A stretch of DNA of 64,000 nt from CAYLRY01 sp964386535 (GCA_964386535.1 CAYLRY010000001.1:1-64000); one strand, 5' to 3'; positions 1 through 9,670 are shown, numbered from the stretch's first letter. The notes: generated from the letters alone by a model not told the origin. A program made the numbers and translations.

Positions 1-56
1 ACCAGGGATGAGGCGCAGTTGCCCACACCAATGATAGCTACATTAATTTTTCCCAA
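1..56 (-). CDS. Inositol-3-phosphate synthase, N-terminus only (cut by window edge)
   Basis: Only the first 18 codons are in the window. Read on the minus strand from a TTG at 54-56 they give MGKINVAIIGVGNCASSLV. This is the NAD-binding opening of the archaeal/actinobacterial-type myo-inositol-1-phosphate synthase, with a GxGNCASS glycine-rich turn. A strong AAAGGAGG Shine-Dalgarno lies 7 nt upstream and fixes the TTG start. The family converts glucose-6-phosphate to inositol-3-phosphate with bound NAD, feeding inositol lipids or compatible solutes. The rest of the gene is outside the window, so the call rests on this short but characteristic motif. Confidence 0.75.
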   Translation of the reverse strand, partial: MGKINVAIIGVGNCASSL

Positions 57-225
57 GATACAGCCTCCTTTTTAAATCCAAGCCGCTTCCCAGTCACCTC
101 TTACTATCCTGCAAATTATAACCTAAACTAAAGTGTCAAGTCTATATTCTTCCAGATGCCAATTACAAGTATCATGAAGAATAAATAACGTTTTCTGATC
201 CAATCCGGTCATATCAAAATTCATC

Positions 226-258
226 AAACCAGCTTTTGAATCCTGTTTGGGCTGGTTT
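226..258 (-). terminator. Possible terminator hairpin downstream of the sensor kinase gene
   Basis: An 8-bp inverted repeat (AAACCAGC at 226-233, GCTGGTTT at 251-258) with a 17-nt loop lies between the end of the kinase gene and the start of the inositol synthase gene. On the plus strand it is followed by a T run, but both flanking genes are on the minus strand, where the T tract is poor. Weak assignment. Confidence 0.3.
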
Positions 259-320
259 TTAAAATAAGGATCCATCTGAAATAGAGAGATGAATGGCGTG
301 ACAGGCTGTAATCAGGAGAA

Positions 321-2120
321 TTAAAAGTGATCAGGGGGATGGTTATCCGGTTGGACAGGTGAATGCTTTAACTCAGGTTCACTGGTTCCGGGATGGAACA
401 AAGGAATGATAAAACTGACGGTTGTACCTTTTCCCGGTGTACTTTCAGCCCAGATCTTGCCATTATGGAGCTCAACAAACACTTTACTTAAAGCCAGCCC
501 GATCCCTAAACCGGTAGACCCTGATTTTTCTCTGGTTTTCCGCGTATAAGGATCGAAAAGGTTTTCCAGCACCTCTTTCTCAATGCCTTTGCCGGTATCT
601 TCAACCTGCACCAGAAGATAATCTTCATTTTTCTGACTTGTTTTAACCTGAATGCTGCCCTGACTGGTATATTTAATAGAATTTCCTATCAGGTTAGATA
701 ATACCTGTCTCAAACGATTTTTGTCTCCCCAGACTGTCGATGGTAGACCGGTTGACTGATAGGACAGCAAGATTTCCTTTTTAGCAGCTACAGGCGCCAT
801 CTCAGCCACAATTTCCCTGATCAACTGGTTCATATCAAGAGAAACGGGGTTTATTTTAAGCAAGCCCATATTGCCTCGAGCTAATTCAAAGAGTTCGTTG
901 ACCTTCTGTTCAAGATTGGTAGCGGCCCGGAGAATATTATTAACCAGAGCCATCTGTATATTCTCTTTTACCTGGTCTTTAAGCATATCGCTGGAGGCGA
1001 TAATAGAAGTCAGAGGATTCCTCAATTCATGAACTACCGCTCTGGTGAATTGAGTGCGTTTGTTAATCTCTTCTTCCAGTTTAGATTGTATTTGTTTTAA
1101 GGCAGTCACGTCCCTGATTACAACCAGTGTACCGGTAACCTGTCCAAGTTTATTAAAAAATGACTCAATATTGATATCCAGGAAAAATTGTGTTCCGGCT
1201 TTATTTTGGACCAATTCTATGTGCTGCTTCGAACTGTTGCCGGAGGTTATTTTTTCCAGATCAGGCCAGAAAGTTGTTAGTCTCTGTCCGGACAAAGAGG
1301 CTTTTTGGTATCCTATGATTCTTTCAGCGGCTGGATTTAAATCAGCTATCTGTCCCTCAGCATCCAGAACCAGATAGCCATCCGGCAGGTTTTTCACCAG
1401 GGCAGCACTGGCGACCGGGGTAATATCCATAAAACTGTAACGGAAAATGCTTACCGCATAAATGATAGCCATAATACAAATTGAAACAGGAGTTAATTCA
1501 AGACCAGGAACGAAATTTCCCCATACAAGATAAATCGCAGTGCCTGCAACGGGAATGAGAGAGCCGGCGAGTAGCAGGTTTACCTGCCTGCGATAGACGG
1601 GCGTTCTGTGCAGGGCGTATCTGAAAAGAATAATGATACCAACTGTATATAAGATATATTGATAGGAAGGGGTCAAATAATATAAAGGCCCGTGTTCCCA
1701 TACGCCGATTACTCCGGGATGATTATTATCTATATAAACCCGGGACCAGACCAGTTTATGTAATTCATTGGTCCAAACCAGCGCCAGTGATAGAACAGGA
1801 AATATCCAGAGCAAAAGAAAATTACGGCGGCGTCTGATCCAGGTAGAACGGGTGTATTCGAGAAAAAAAGTCAGACTTAATACACCGGAACTAATTACAG
1901 CCAGATACTCGATTTTGGCGAAAAGGATCTTCGCCCATACTTCTACTGCTCCTGATTCAAGGGTCAAGACCAGCGTCCAAATTGCCATGCAGAGCATCAG
2001 GTAAGTAAAAGGGAGATATCCGGGCGCGAACTGCCTCCGCCGGATGACAACGGCCAGGACCAGTGTTAGTACAGTGCCTGCCAGATAAATCAGAGAATAC
2101 CAGGGGAAATCAAATAACAT
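321..2120 (-). CDS. Sensor histidine kinase with N-terminal 7TM region and PAS domain
   Basis: A 599-residue membrane sensor kinase. Residues about 1-230 hold seven hydrophobic segments, the layout of the histidine-kinase N-terminal 7TM sensor family. A PAS domain follows (about 235-345, beginning VKNLPDGYLVLDAEG). The dimerisation/phosphoacceptor helix has the H-box VVHELRNPLTSI, with His the likely phosphorylation site. The HATPase domain carries NLIGNSIKYT (N box), DTGKGI (G1) and GLGIGLAL (G2), so the core looks catalytically complete. The tail is Pro/His-rich and probably disordered. No response regulator lies beside it, so its partner is unknown. The ATG start has only a weak Shine-Dalgarno. 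It is divergent from the HD-GYP gene across 441 bp. Confidence 0.9.
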   Translation of the reverse strand: MLFDFPWYSLIYLAGTVLTLVLAVVIRRRQFAPGYLPFTYLMLCMAIWTLVLTLESGAVEVWAKILFAKIEYLAVISSGVLSLTFFLEYTRSTWIRRRRNFLLLWIFPVLSLALVWTNELHKLVWSRVYIDNNHPGVIGVWEHGPLYYLTPSYQYILYTVGIIILFRYALHRTPVYRRQVNLLLAGSLIPVAGTAIYLVWGNFVPGLELTPVSICIMAIIYAVSIFRYSFMDITPVASAALVKNLPDGYLVLDAEGQIADLNPAAERIIGYQKASLSGQRLTTFWPDLEKITSGNSSKQHIELVQNKAGTQFFLDINIESFFNKLGQVTGTLVVIRDVTALKQIQSKLEEEINKRTQFTRAVVHELRNPLTSIIASSDMLKDQVKENIQMALVNNILRAATNLEQKVNELFELARGNMGLLKINPVSLDMNQLIREIVAEMAPVAAKKEILLSYQSTGLPSTVWGDKNRLRQVLSNLIGNSIKYTSQGSIQVKTSQKNEDYLLVQVEDTGKGIEKEVLENLFDPYTRKTREKSGSTGLGIGLALSKVFVELHNGKIWAESTPGKGTTVSFIIPLFHPGTSEPELKHSPVQPDNHPPDHF

Positions 2121-2561
2121 CCAGAATCTATTCCAAAAAATATTTACTTTCAGAGCCGCTGATAGCTGAAAGTTAAAACCCTTTATAAGCGCTGCCTGCG
2201 GTTGAAGGCTTCATTCGGAAATTTTTATCTCAATTATAACCCAAACATGATGAGTTGCATACCTGTAGATTTTGGTGTCTATCTATATTCATTATATAAA
2301 TAATGGTTAAAATAAAACATACTTAATATTAATATTATTTAATATAAATAATGTAATTGGTCAGGGTTTTTTAAAAACCGGTATGAAATCCGATATATCA
2401 TAAGGTATTTCATTTGCACGAAAATACCGGGTAATTATATAGTTGAAAGACGACCCAATCTTTTTAGGCGCCCTGAAGAGAAATCATTAAGCGATAATTC
2501 ATCCTGGCCTTGATATGCCAAAAATTGAATACCGGTCTGCGATACAAACAAGGAGAAAGTT
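2121..2561. other. AT-rich divergent intergenic region
   Basis: This 441-bp gap lies between the divergent kinase and HD-GYP genes and must hold both promoters. It is very AT-rich around 2280-2360. The only clear structure is a small perfect palindrome at 2365-2379 (GGTTTTT-T-AAAAACC). No credible gene was found. The Shine-Dalgarno AAGGAGA near 2550 belongs to the downstream gene. Confidence 0.5.
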
Positions 2562-4592
2562 TTGGGCCTATATTTGGTTATTCCGCTAATCGAGGTTATA
2601 TTTTGCCTGGGTATGCTGGTTTTGCTTTTCGCGGCTGGGAGACAACATAAAGCCAGAAAACCCTTCGCTCTATTCCTCTTTTTTATAACTTTATGGGGTT
2701 TATTCATCTTCTTAATGAGATTAACTCCGGAATCAGAACAAGCTTTAATTTGGGAAAAATTGATTTTAGCAGCCATGTTAAGTACTTCGTTCTCCTTTTA
2801 CAGGTTTACGTTACTTTTTACCGGCGTTAAACTATCAAAACCGGTTGCCGTTATTCTGGTGGTTTGCTATGTATCCATCATGTGTTTAATTCCCGCAAAT
2901 TTGATTGTCAGCGATATGCAATCTTTATGGTGGGGAAAAGGGCCTGTTGCCGGGCCGCTTTTTCCCTTCTATCTAATGGGTGTTTACATTCCCATGATAT
3001 TAGCTGCCTTATCTGTTTACAAACAATTAATACTCTCGACAAGCCAAGATGAGAAAAGCCGTGATCAATATATTATAGCCGGGGTGATAATCATGATATT
3101 GGGGGGCATCACTGATTATTTACCGGCTGTGGGAATCAACATATATCCTCTGGGTTCTTTGGGAGCGATCGTCTTTGGGATTTTGGCAACCATTGCCATG
3201 CTGCGTCACGACCTTCTTGAAATCAAGGTAGTCCTGCGTAAAGGCGCCGCGTACTCCCTGGTCAGCATTCTAGTTCTGGGGATATTTGGCTGCGTTATTC
3301 TTTTACTAACCCAATTGTTCGGCACATTTATAAGCCCTTTTCCATTGATTATCACAATTTTTGCTATTTTTATTATAGCGGCTGTTTTTCAACCCCTAAC
3401 AATAAAATTGCAGCATGTGGTGGACAGGTGGTTTTTAAGACAAAGGTATGATGCTCTCCAGGCTCTGAAAAAGTTTTCTAAGGACACCGAAGGGATTGAA
3501 TTAAACCAGCTTTGCGCCATTCTGGTAACCACAGTGGCTAACGGCATGCAGAGCGCAGGTGTATATCTCTTACTACCCTCGGTTACAACGGGTGATTTTA
3601 TAACCTGGGCTTACTCAGGATCAAACCACCAGGAGAAGATTACTTTTGCTGCCACCGGCCCGCTGGCAATTACCATGAAATACCAGAACCGTATCATGGA
3701 TTGCGATGAACTGGATACTATTCCGCCGCTTTCCAGTCTGGCTTCCGGTGATAGGAAAGTGCTGATAGACCGCCGCATAAGCTTGCTGGTACCCTTACGA
3801 TGTAACGACCGGCTGACCGGAATGTTGTTATTGGAAAATAAAACTAATAAAGAACCCTATTTAAACGAGGAGCGACAACTGTTACAGAGTATATCAGAGA
3901 GCCTGGCTGCCCGAATTGAAGGAGCCCGCCGTTTAGAAAGTATTAAAATAGAACAACAAGCTTTACATAAAACCATAGAAGGGGTAATTTATGCGCTTTC
4001 CGCGGTGGTTGCCTCCAGAGACCCTTATACAGCCGGTCATCAAAGGAGGGTGGCTGAATTAGCAAGGGCCATTGCCGGAGAAATGGCACTCTCAGAATGG
4101 CATAAATACGGAATGTATATCATAGGGCTCTTACATGATGTGGGCAAGATAGCCGTGCCCGCGGAAATATTAAGTAAACCGGGTAAGATCAACCATCACG
4201 AGTTTGATATAATTAAGAATCATTCACAGGTGGGTTATGAAATCCTGGAAAAGATAGAGTTTCCCTGGCCGGTTTCAAAGGCCATTAAGCAGCATCACGA
4301 ACGTTTAAACGGATCCGGCTACCCTGAGGGATTATCTGGGTCTGATATTATTCTGGAGGCCCGGATTTTAGGTGTGGCAGATGTGGTTGAAGCTATGTCT
4401 TCACACCGGCCGTACCGTCCCGCTCTGGGTCTGGAAAAAGCTTTAAAAGAAATAACTGACCAAAGCGGAACATTATATGACGGAGAAGTGGTGGAAGCTT
4501 GTTTACGTTTATTGAAGAATAAAGAGATGGTCTTTGAAAAACTGATGTCAGCGGCTGATCAGGAAACTGCCGGAACCGGTGGATACACTTAA
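2562..4592 (+). CDS. Membrane HD-GYP domain protein (putative cyclic-di-GMP phosphodiesterase)
   Basis: A 676-residue protein starting at TTG behind AAGGAGA. Residues 1-290 are mostly hydrophobic, with about eight or nine membrane segments resembling the histidine-kinase 7TM sensor type. A GAF-like domain follows (about 300-455), then a C-terminal HD-GYP domain (about 465-665). The HD-GYP signature is present: H.RRVAELA, then LLHDVGKIAVP with the HD pair, then HHERLNGSGYPEGL, then GVADVVEAM. These residues bind the metal centre and hydrolyse cyclic di-GMP in characterised members. The protein probably links a membrane or ligand signal to c-di-GMP turnover. It is monocistronic. Another c-di-GMP-related family, YajQ, lies at 46.5 kb, but no GGDEF protein was seen here. 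Confidence 0.88.
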   Translation: MGLYLVIPLIEVIFCLGMLVLLFAAGRQHKARKPFALFLFFITLWGLFIFLMRLTPESEQALIWEKLILAAMLSTSFSFYRFTLLFTGVKLSKPVAVILVVCYVSIMCLIPANLIVSDMQSLWWGKGPVAGPLFPFYLMGVYIPMILAALSVYKQLILSTSQDEKSRDQYIIAGVIIMILGGITDYLPAVGINIYPLGSLGAIVFGILATIAMLRHDLLEIKVVLRKGAAYSLVSILVLGIFGCVILLLTQLFGTFISPFPLIITIFAIFIIAAVFQPLTIKLQHVVDRWFLRQRYDALQALKKFSKDTEGIELNQLCAILVTTVANGMQSAGVYLLLPSVTTGDFITWAYSGSNHQEKITFAATGPLAITMKYQNRIMDCDELDTIPPLSSLASGDRKVLIDRRISLLVPLRCNDRLTGMLLLENKTNKEPYLNEERQLLQSISESLAARIEGARRLESIKIEQQALHKTIEGVIYALSAVVASRDPYTAGHQRRVAELARAIAGEMALSEWHKYGMYIIGLLHDVGKIAVPAEILSKPGKINHHEFDIIKNHSQVGYEILEKIEFPWPVSKAIKQHHERLNGSGYPEGLSGSDIILEARILGVADVVEAMSSHRPYRPALGLEKALKEITDQSGTLYDGEVVEACLRLLKNKEMVFEKLMSAADQETAGTGGYT

Positions 4593-4742
4593 AGGATTTA
4601 TATAAAATATTGAAATAAAATTATATTAACTATAAAAAATAATAGATTATATTAAAATAATAATTAAGCATAACAAAATATATTATTTCAAGGTTAGATT
4701 TGTTTCCTTTAAATGATTATACAAACAATTAGGGAGGAAAAA

Positions 4743-6080
4743 ATGGCTACTGATATGTCCAGGTTGACGCGGGAAGAAAAACGTAAGAGGAGACTGGAAC
4801 GCTGGCTTTCCCCGCCTGATGTCATATTTCGTAATACCAAAGCTGAGAAGGATTACAGGGAAAGGGTAACCAGATTAACTAAAGCTCTTTTAGTTCAGGA
4901 GCCTGACCGGGTTCCTGTCTCTCTGCCATCCGGTAATTTTCCAGCTTATTATTCTGGGGGTAATTTACAGAAAGTGATGTATGATTACCGGGCGCTACGG
5001 CAAGCATGGACCAGGTTTTTAGGCGATTTTTCTGAAGACATGGATACCTACCAGGGACCCAGCCTGGTACATTCAGGGGCGGTACTGGAGATTCTGGATT
5101 ACAAATTATACAAATGGCCGGGTCACGGGCTGGGACCGGATGTTAACTCGTATCAGTATGTGGAAGGTGAATATATGCCGCCTGACGAATATGACCAGTT
5201 AATTAAAGACCCTGCCGATTTCGCCTTAAGGGTTTTTATGCCTCGTGTGGTAGGGTCGTTAGGAGCCCTGAATAAACTGCCTCCGCTTTCCTCTCTTTTT
5301 GGAATGCCGATAAAGTTTGCGAGTTCTTTCATAGACCCGGGAGTACGGTCAGCCTTTAAGTCCGTAATAGATGCCGGTAGAGAGATGGAAAGGTGGCAAA
5401 AAGCTGTTTCGGCTTTTAGCCGGTATGCCCTGGCTGCCGGTTTCCCAACTATGCGGGGAGGTATGGCCACAGCCCCTTTTGATACAATTGGGGACTCTCT
5501 GAGAGGGACACAGGGGATAATCCTGGATATGTATCGGCGACCGCAAAAGTTATTGGAAGCTATTGATGTGATAACAGCACTGACAATTGAACAAACCATA
5601 GAAATGGTCAATTCATCCGGAGGTTTCCTGGCCAGTTTCCCGCTGCATAAAGGGGATGATACCTTTATGTCCGATAAGCAGTTTGAAAAATTTTACTGGC
5701 CTTCTCTGAAAAAAGTGGTGGATGCTTTAATTGATGAGGGAATTATGGTGATGTTGTTTGCGGAAGGCAAATACCAGCGGCGTCTGGATTATATTCATGA
5801 TTTTCCCAAGGGGTGGGTGATGTGGCAATTCGACCAGACGGACATGGCTGCCGCTAAAAGAATAGTTGGTAAGAACTGCTGTATCGCGGGTAACATTCCT
5901 ACCTCCATCATGTGCACAGGCACGGCCAAACAGGTCAAGGAATATTGCCGGAAGCTTATAGAAGACTGCGCTCCCGGAGGTGGTTATATATTGATGGGGG
6001 GCGCCGCAGCCACTGAAGCCAGCCCGGATAATATGCGGGCTATTATGGAGGCAGCCAAAGAATACGGGAGATATACTTAG
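4743..6080 (+). CDS. Uroporphyrinogen decarboxylase-family (MtaA-like) protein, paralogue 1
   Basis: A 445-residue protein of the UroD/methylcobamide:CoM methyltransferase superfamily. The start chosen is ATG 4743, directly after AGGGAGGAAA; an in-frame ATG at 4713 lacks such a site. Family marks include EPDRVPV near the N-terminus, LEILDYKLYKWPGHGL, FPLHKG, LFAEGKY and a GNIPTS loop near the C-terminus. It is longer than true HemE (about 350 residues) because of an N-terminal Arg/Lys-rich helix. It shares nearly every block with the protein at 49662-51029 and less with that at 43931-45190. MtaA-type enzymes bind zinc through HxC and a late Cys; neither is clear here. No heme pathway or corrinoid-protein gene is adjacent, so the substrate is unknown. 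Confidence 0.82.
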   Translation: MATDMSRLTREEKRKRRLERWLSPPDVIFRNTKAEKDYRERVTRLTKALLVQEPDRVPVSLPSGNFPAYYSGGNLQKVMYDYRALRQAWTRFLGDFSEDMDTYQGPSLVHSGAVLEILDYKLYKWPGHGLGPDVNSYQYVEGEYMPPDEYDQLIKDPADFALRVFMPRVVGSLGALNKLPPLSSLFGMPIKFASSFIDPGVRSAFKSVIDAGREMERWQKAVSAFSRYALAAGFPTMRGGMATAPFDTIGDSLRGTQGIILDMYRRPQKLLEAIDVITALTIEQTIEMVNSSGGFLASFPLHKGDDTFMSDKQFEKFYWPSLKKVVDALIDEGIMVMLFAEGKYQRRLDYIHDFPKGWVMWQFDQTDMAAAKRIVGKNCCIAGNIPTSIMCTGTAKQVKEYCRKLIEDCAPGGGYILMGGAAATEASPDNMRAIMEAAKEYGRYT

Positions 6081-6358
6081 CAAAAAAGCTCTACATGTAC
6101 CTCAGATGCAGCCAGTTGCACAAATGGCTTCTGCTTTCTCCGACTGGTCATGAGAACAGGTAATAAACTGTTCAGAAGTTCAGTCAAGATTTCCCCGGAA
6201 GGGCGTATCATTATATCCGGGAATGAGTAAGTCTGGCATTAATTCTCATATTTTTCCATCTACATTGAGCATTTAATATCACCAGGGAAAAAGGAGGCCG
6301 GTGGGGATGGTTTATTTTCAAAGGCAGAAAGGGGTCAAAAACCGGAAGGAGGAGTAAA

Positions 6359-7255
6359 ATGTATGCGGTCGAGGCTAAAAATATCTGTAAAACATATGCC
6401 GGAAAGTCGATCGTAAACCGGGTTTCATTAAGCGTTTCCGGACGGGAAATTCTGGGTTTGATCGGACCTAACGGCGCCGGCAAGACCACCTGTATTCGCA
6501 TGATTATGGATGTGATCAAGCCGGATTCAGGAGAGGTAATAGTTTTAGGACAGAAGTTTAATGACAAATTGAAAAACCAGATCGGCTATTTACCTGAAGA
6601 GAGAGGATTATACCGGCGGGCCAGAATAATAGAGACTATTGTGTATCTGGCTACCCTGAAAGGTCTGGAAGCCGGGCAGGCCAGAATCAGGGCGGAGGAA
6701 TGGCTATCCCGTATAAATATGTCCGCTCATAAAAATAAGAAGATCGATGAACTCAGCCACGGCATGGCGCAACTGATCCAGTTTGTGGTTACCGTGATTC
6801 ATGACCCTCCGGTTATTATCCTGGATGAACCCTTTAACGGTCTGGATCCTGTAAATGTCCAATTGGTTAAGGAAATAATCCTGGAATTGAAAAACCGGGG
6901 TAAGGCTATAATGCTGAGCACTCACCGAATGAATGAAGTTGAGGCTCTGTGCGATCGTGTTTTTATGATCAACCGGGGTCAAAACGTGCTGTACGGTGAG
7001 ATCACAGAGATTAAAAAGAAATACCGCGACAACTCTGCGCTGGTAGAATTTGAAAAACTGCCTGACAGCCTGAAAGGGTTTGAAACCCGCAGAGTGAATA
7101 CGAATACTCTCGAAGTAAGGCTCCCTGCCGGCATGACGCCTCAACATCTTCTGGAACGCCTGGTATCCCTCCATCTGGACATCAGCCGGTTTGAACTCAG
7201 CACTCCGTCATTGAATGATATTTTTATACAGGTGGCAGGTGGGAAACATGAATAA
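6359..7255 (+). CDS. ABC transporter ATP-binding protein (NatA-like)
   Basis: A 298-residue ATPase with Walker A GPNGAGKTT (about residues 37-45), the marker GYLPEERGLYRR of the NatA/DUF4162 subgroup, a divergent signature LSHGMAQLIQ, Walker B VIILDEPFNGLD and the switch histidine in LSTHRMNE. The C-terminal 80 residues match the DUF4162-type accessory domain. ATG 6359 follows AAGGAGGAG. It overlaps the permease gene by 8 bp, so the two are translationally coupled. Members of this group drive export of Na+ or small molecules. The signature motif has H in place of the usual second residue, and the substrate is not predictable. Confidence 0.9.
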   Translation: MYAVEAKNICKTYAGKSIVNRVSLSVSGREILGLIGPNGAGKTTCIRMIMDVIKPDSGEVIVLGQKFNDKLKNQIGYLPEERGLYRRARIIETIVYLATLKGLEAGQARIRAEEWLSRINMSAHKNKKIDELSHGMAQLIQFVVTVIHDPPVIILDEPFNGLDPVNVQLVKEIILELKNRGKAIMLSTHRMNEVEALCDRVFMINRGQNVLYGEITEIKKKYRDNSALVEFEKLPDSLKGFETRRVNTNTLEVRLPAGMTPQHLLERLVSLHLDISRFELSTPSLNDIFIQVAGGKHE

Positions 7256-8465
7256 AACCTTGATTATCCTGACCAGTGAGCTTAAGGGGACCTTAAAACG
7301 CAAGGGCTTTATGATCACTACCCTGGCCTTACCGGTTTTGGGTCTTCTGATAATGCTGATATTTAACGTGGTGACAAATAACATTCAGCCGTCATCTGAA
7401 GCTGAAAATATTCGAATAGGCTACGTTGACCAGGCAGGCATCTTCAGTCAATATACTCAGCAGGGCGATATTCAGCTTGTTCCTTACACTTCTGCTGAAC
7501 AGGCCACTGCCGGTTTGCTGGCAAACGAGATCAGGGAATATTTCGTAATTCCAAAAGACTATATAGCTTCAGGGCTGGTTTTCAGGTATTCGTTGAATAC
7601 CTCTCTGGAGCCTCCGGCAAATTTTACACGAGCTACCAAGGACTTCTTAATAAGCAATTTGGTCCATGATAAGGTCAGTCCCGACATAATGGCCCGGCTC
7701 CAGGCCCCCCTGGCAGTATCCAGCATTGTGCTGGACCGGAGCGGTCAAATTGATGAAGGCCAGAACGGCTGGGGCGCCTGGGTGATTTCGTACCTTTTCG
7801 GGCTGCTTCTGGTGATGTCCATCTTTACCGTGTCCGGATATCTTCTGCAAGGCCTGAGCGAAGAGAAAGAAAACCGGGTAATGGAGATATTACTTTCATC
7901 GGTCTCCACGCGACAATTAATCACAGGCAAGGTGCTGGGACTGGGCGCCGCGGGTCTTATACAGATGATATTCTGGTTATTCTCGGCCTGGGGACTGCTG
8001 TCTCTGGCTTCAAGTAGTATCGGCGGAATTTTTAGCTCCATGCAGTTCCCGGTAAGCGTGATTGCATTGAGCCTGGTCTATTTCATACTGGGCTACTTCC
8101 TTTTTGCCATTTTGCTGGCTGGTATCGGCGCCATAGTGCCAACAGTCAGGGACGGCCAGCAGCTTTCCGTGATGGTCACTCTTTTAGGCTCTATCCCCTT
8201 CTTTATGATGACTTTTATTATTGAGAATGGCGATCATCTTCTGAATATAATATTGACCCTTTTCCCGCTTACTGCTCCTCTTACGGTCATGATGCGTATC
8301 AATGCAGGGATTCCCGTCTGGGAACTGGCCACCAGTGTGATATTAATGATATTAAGTATTACAGGCAGCTTGTATATTGTTTCCAGGCTTTTCAGAACGT
8401 ATTTATTGATGTACGGTAAGACGCCGGGTTTAAAGGCGCTGGTAAGGAGCCTGCGGCAGTCATGA
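7248..8465 (+). CDS. ABC-2 type permease (NatB-like)
   Basis: A 405-residue membrane permease, partner of the ATPase it overlaps by 8 bp. The start is ATG 7248 after AGGTGGG; an upstream in-frame start at 7215 lies deep inside the ATPase gene and is not preferred. Layout: one N-terminal membrane helix (about 15-40), a large extracytoplasmic domain (about 45-175), then five or six helices, with the ABC-2 motif EEKENRVMEILLSSVS at the start of the membrane block. This is the NatB/YhaP organisation. It probably forms an exporter for sodium or an amphipathic toxin with the ATPase. It ends convergently with the TRAP protein gene, 140 bp away, with no obvious terminator between. Confidence 0.88.
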   Translation: MNKTLIILTSELKGTLKRKGFMITTLALPVLGLLIMLIFNVVTNNIQPSSEAENIRIGYVDQAGIFSQYTQQGDIQLVPYTSAEQATAGLLANEIREYFVIPKDYIASGLVFRYSLNTSLEPPANFTRATKDFLISNLVHDKVSPDIMARLQAPLAVSSIVLDRSGQIDEGQNGWGAWVISYLFGLLLVMSIFTVSGYLLQGLSEEKENRVMEILLSSVSTRQLITGKVLGLGAAGLIQMIFWLFSAWGLLSLASSSIGGIFSSMQFPVSVIALSLVYFILGYFLFAILLAGIGAIVPTVRDGQQLSVMVTLLGSIPFFMMTFIIENGDHLLNIILTLFPLTAPLTVMMRINAGIPVWELATSVILMILSITGSLYIVSRLFRTYLLMYGKTPGLKALVRSLRQS

Positions 8466-8605
8466 TACAGGCCGGATTAATAGAAGGCGGCTGCCAGTTC
8501 CGGATTTCTCTTTTTGAAGACCGGTCTTTACCAGCAACCTGGACGAGGCAGCCGGTTCAAAAAACCCGGGTACCGGAAAAAGCCAGGGAAAAAGGCTGTT
8601 CTGCT

Positions 8606-9637
8606 CTAAGGAACCCGGAATTGTTGAATCAGATCTTCGCCGATCTTGAGCGACCATTCTCTATAGACCGGTTCAACCCTGGCCTGGAAAGAAGATATCT
8701 CAGCAGATGTCAGTTCCGTAACCGTCATCCCATAGTCGCGGAGCAGATTGACTTTGGTCTGGGCTACCTCGCGGGAAAATTTAATCTGTTCCTTTGAGGC
8801 CTCTACGGCAGATTGCCGGATTATTTCCCGCGCATTTTGGGGCAAGCCCTCCCAATCATTCTTATTCATGCCCAGGATAATGGCATCATAGGAGTAATTC
8901 CAGAGGGTAATATATTTCTGCACATCATATAACCTGGAAGATTCTATCACATCGATAGGGTTTTCCTCACCGTCTATTTCCCACTGGCGCAGGGCGCTGA
9001 CTACCTGGTTGAAATTCAGCATAACCGGGATGGCGCCGAGGCTTTCGAAAATCGAGTTATACAGCTTCACTCCGGGAATCCTGATCTTCAAACCACGCAG
9101 ATCATCGGGCTTATGGACAGCCAAACGGTTATTGGTTAACTGCCGGAAACCGTTCTCACCGAAAGCGAGCCCGACGATGCCCTGAAACTCAGCCAATTGC
9201 AGCAGATGGTTCCCGCCGGGTCCTGCCAGCCCCGTATCCACCTGGGAATAACCGGTGAAGAGCCACGGCAAAGAAAGTACGGCAAAGGACTGGTCCAGAT
9301 TGCTGTAAAGTAAATTAGAGTGATAGGTAAAGTTGATACTGCCTTCTTGCAGCATGGCCAGCTCTTTAACCTGGTCGCCGCCGGCCAGGGTGGCGTCAGG
9401 AAAGACTTTTATTTGAATACGTCCGCCGGTTCGTTGCCTGACCAGATCAGAAAATATCCGGGCTCCTCTGGCCCAGGAAGAATCCTCACTGGTGACCACG
9501 CTCATCTTCCAGTTGCGTGCCGGGATTTCACCAGCATTTGAAATACCGGTGAAGGAATCTGTATTACAGGAGGTTGATATCAGGGCTAGGGTACCGATAA
9601 GAATAATCAGGCAGAATTTTAATTTTTGATAGAACAT
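8606..9637 (-). CDS. TRAP transporter substrate-binding lipoprotein, DctP family
   Basis: A 343-residue extracytoplasmic binding protein. The signal peptide ends in LISTSC, a lipobox, so it is probably a membrane-anchored lipoprotein. The mature part carries the DctP signature DLRGLKIRIPG, then a long helix and QVVSALRQWEIDGEENP, which in the family positions the Arg that binds a carboxylate ligand. Substrates of such proteins are typically organic acids. ATG 9637 was preferred to TTG 9640 because AAGGAG lies only 1 nt from the TTG. No DctQ or DctM membrane subunit is present nearby, so it is an orphan here. It sits 33 bp downstream of the superinfection-immunity-like gene, on the same strand. 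Confidence 0.88.
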   Translation of the reverse strand: MFYQKLKFCLIILIGTLALISTSCNTDSFTGISNAGEIPARNWKMSVVTSEDSSWARGARIFSDLVRQRTGGRIQIKVFPDATLAGGDQVKELAMLQEGSINFTYHSNLLYSNLDQSFAVLSLPWLFTGYSQVDTGLAGPGGNHLLQLAEFQGIVGLAFGENGFRQLTNNRLAVHKPDDLRGLKIRIPGVKLYNSIFESLGAIPVMLNFNQVVSALRQWEIDGEENPIDVIESSRLYDVQKYITLWNYSYDAIILGMNKNDWEGLPQNAREIIRQSAVEASKEQIKFSREVAQTKVNLLRDYGMTVTELTSAEISSFQARVEPVYREWSLKIGEDLIQQFRVP

Positions 9638-9670
9638 CAATCTCCTTAATAAGGTAATATTTTATCCGGA

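Noticed and set aside
2365..2379. Palindrome GGTTTTT-T-AAAAACC as an operator
   Set aside because: It is short, AT-rich and single, and chance occurrence in such a region is likely.
2435..2776. Minus-strand open frame of 113 codons in the kinase/HD-GYP gap
   Set aside because: Half of it is antisense to the HD-GYP gene. Its content is low-complexity Lys/Ser text without a ribosome site.
4743..6080. True uroporphyrinogen decarboxylase (hemE)
   Set aside because: Length of 445 residues, the extra basic N-terminal helix, three paralogues and lack of heme-pathway neighbours argue against a heme role.
8462..8797. Plus-strand open frame of 111 codons
   Set aside because: It overlaps the convergent DctP gene in antisense for most of its length, has no ribosome site and shows no family resemblance.
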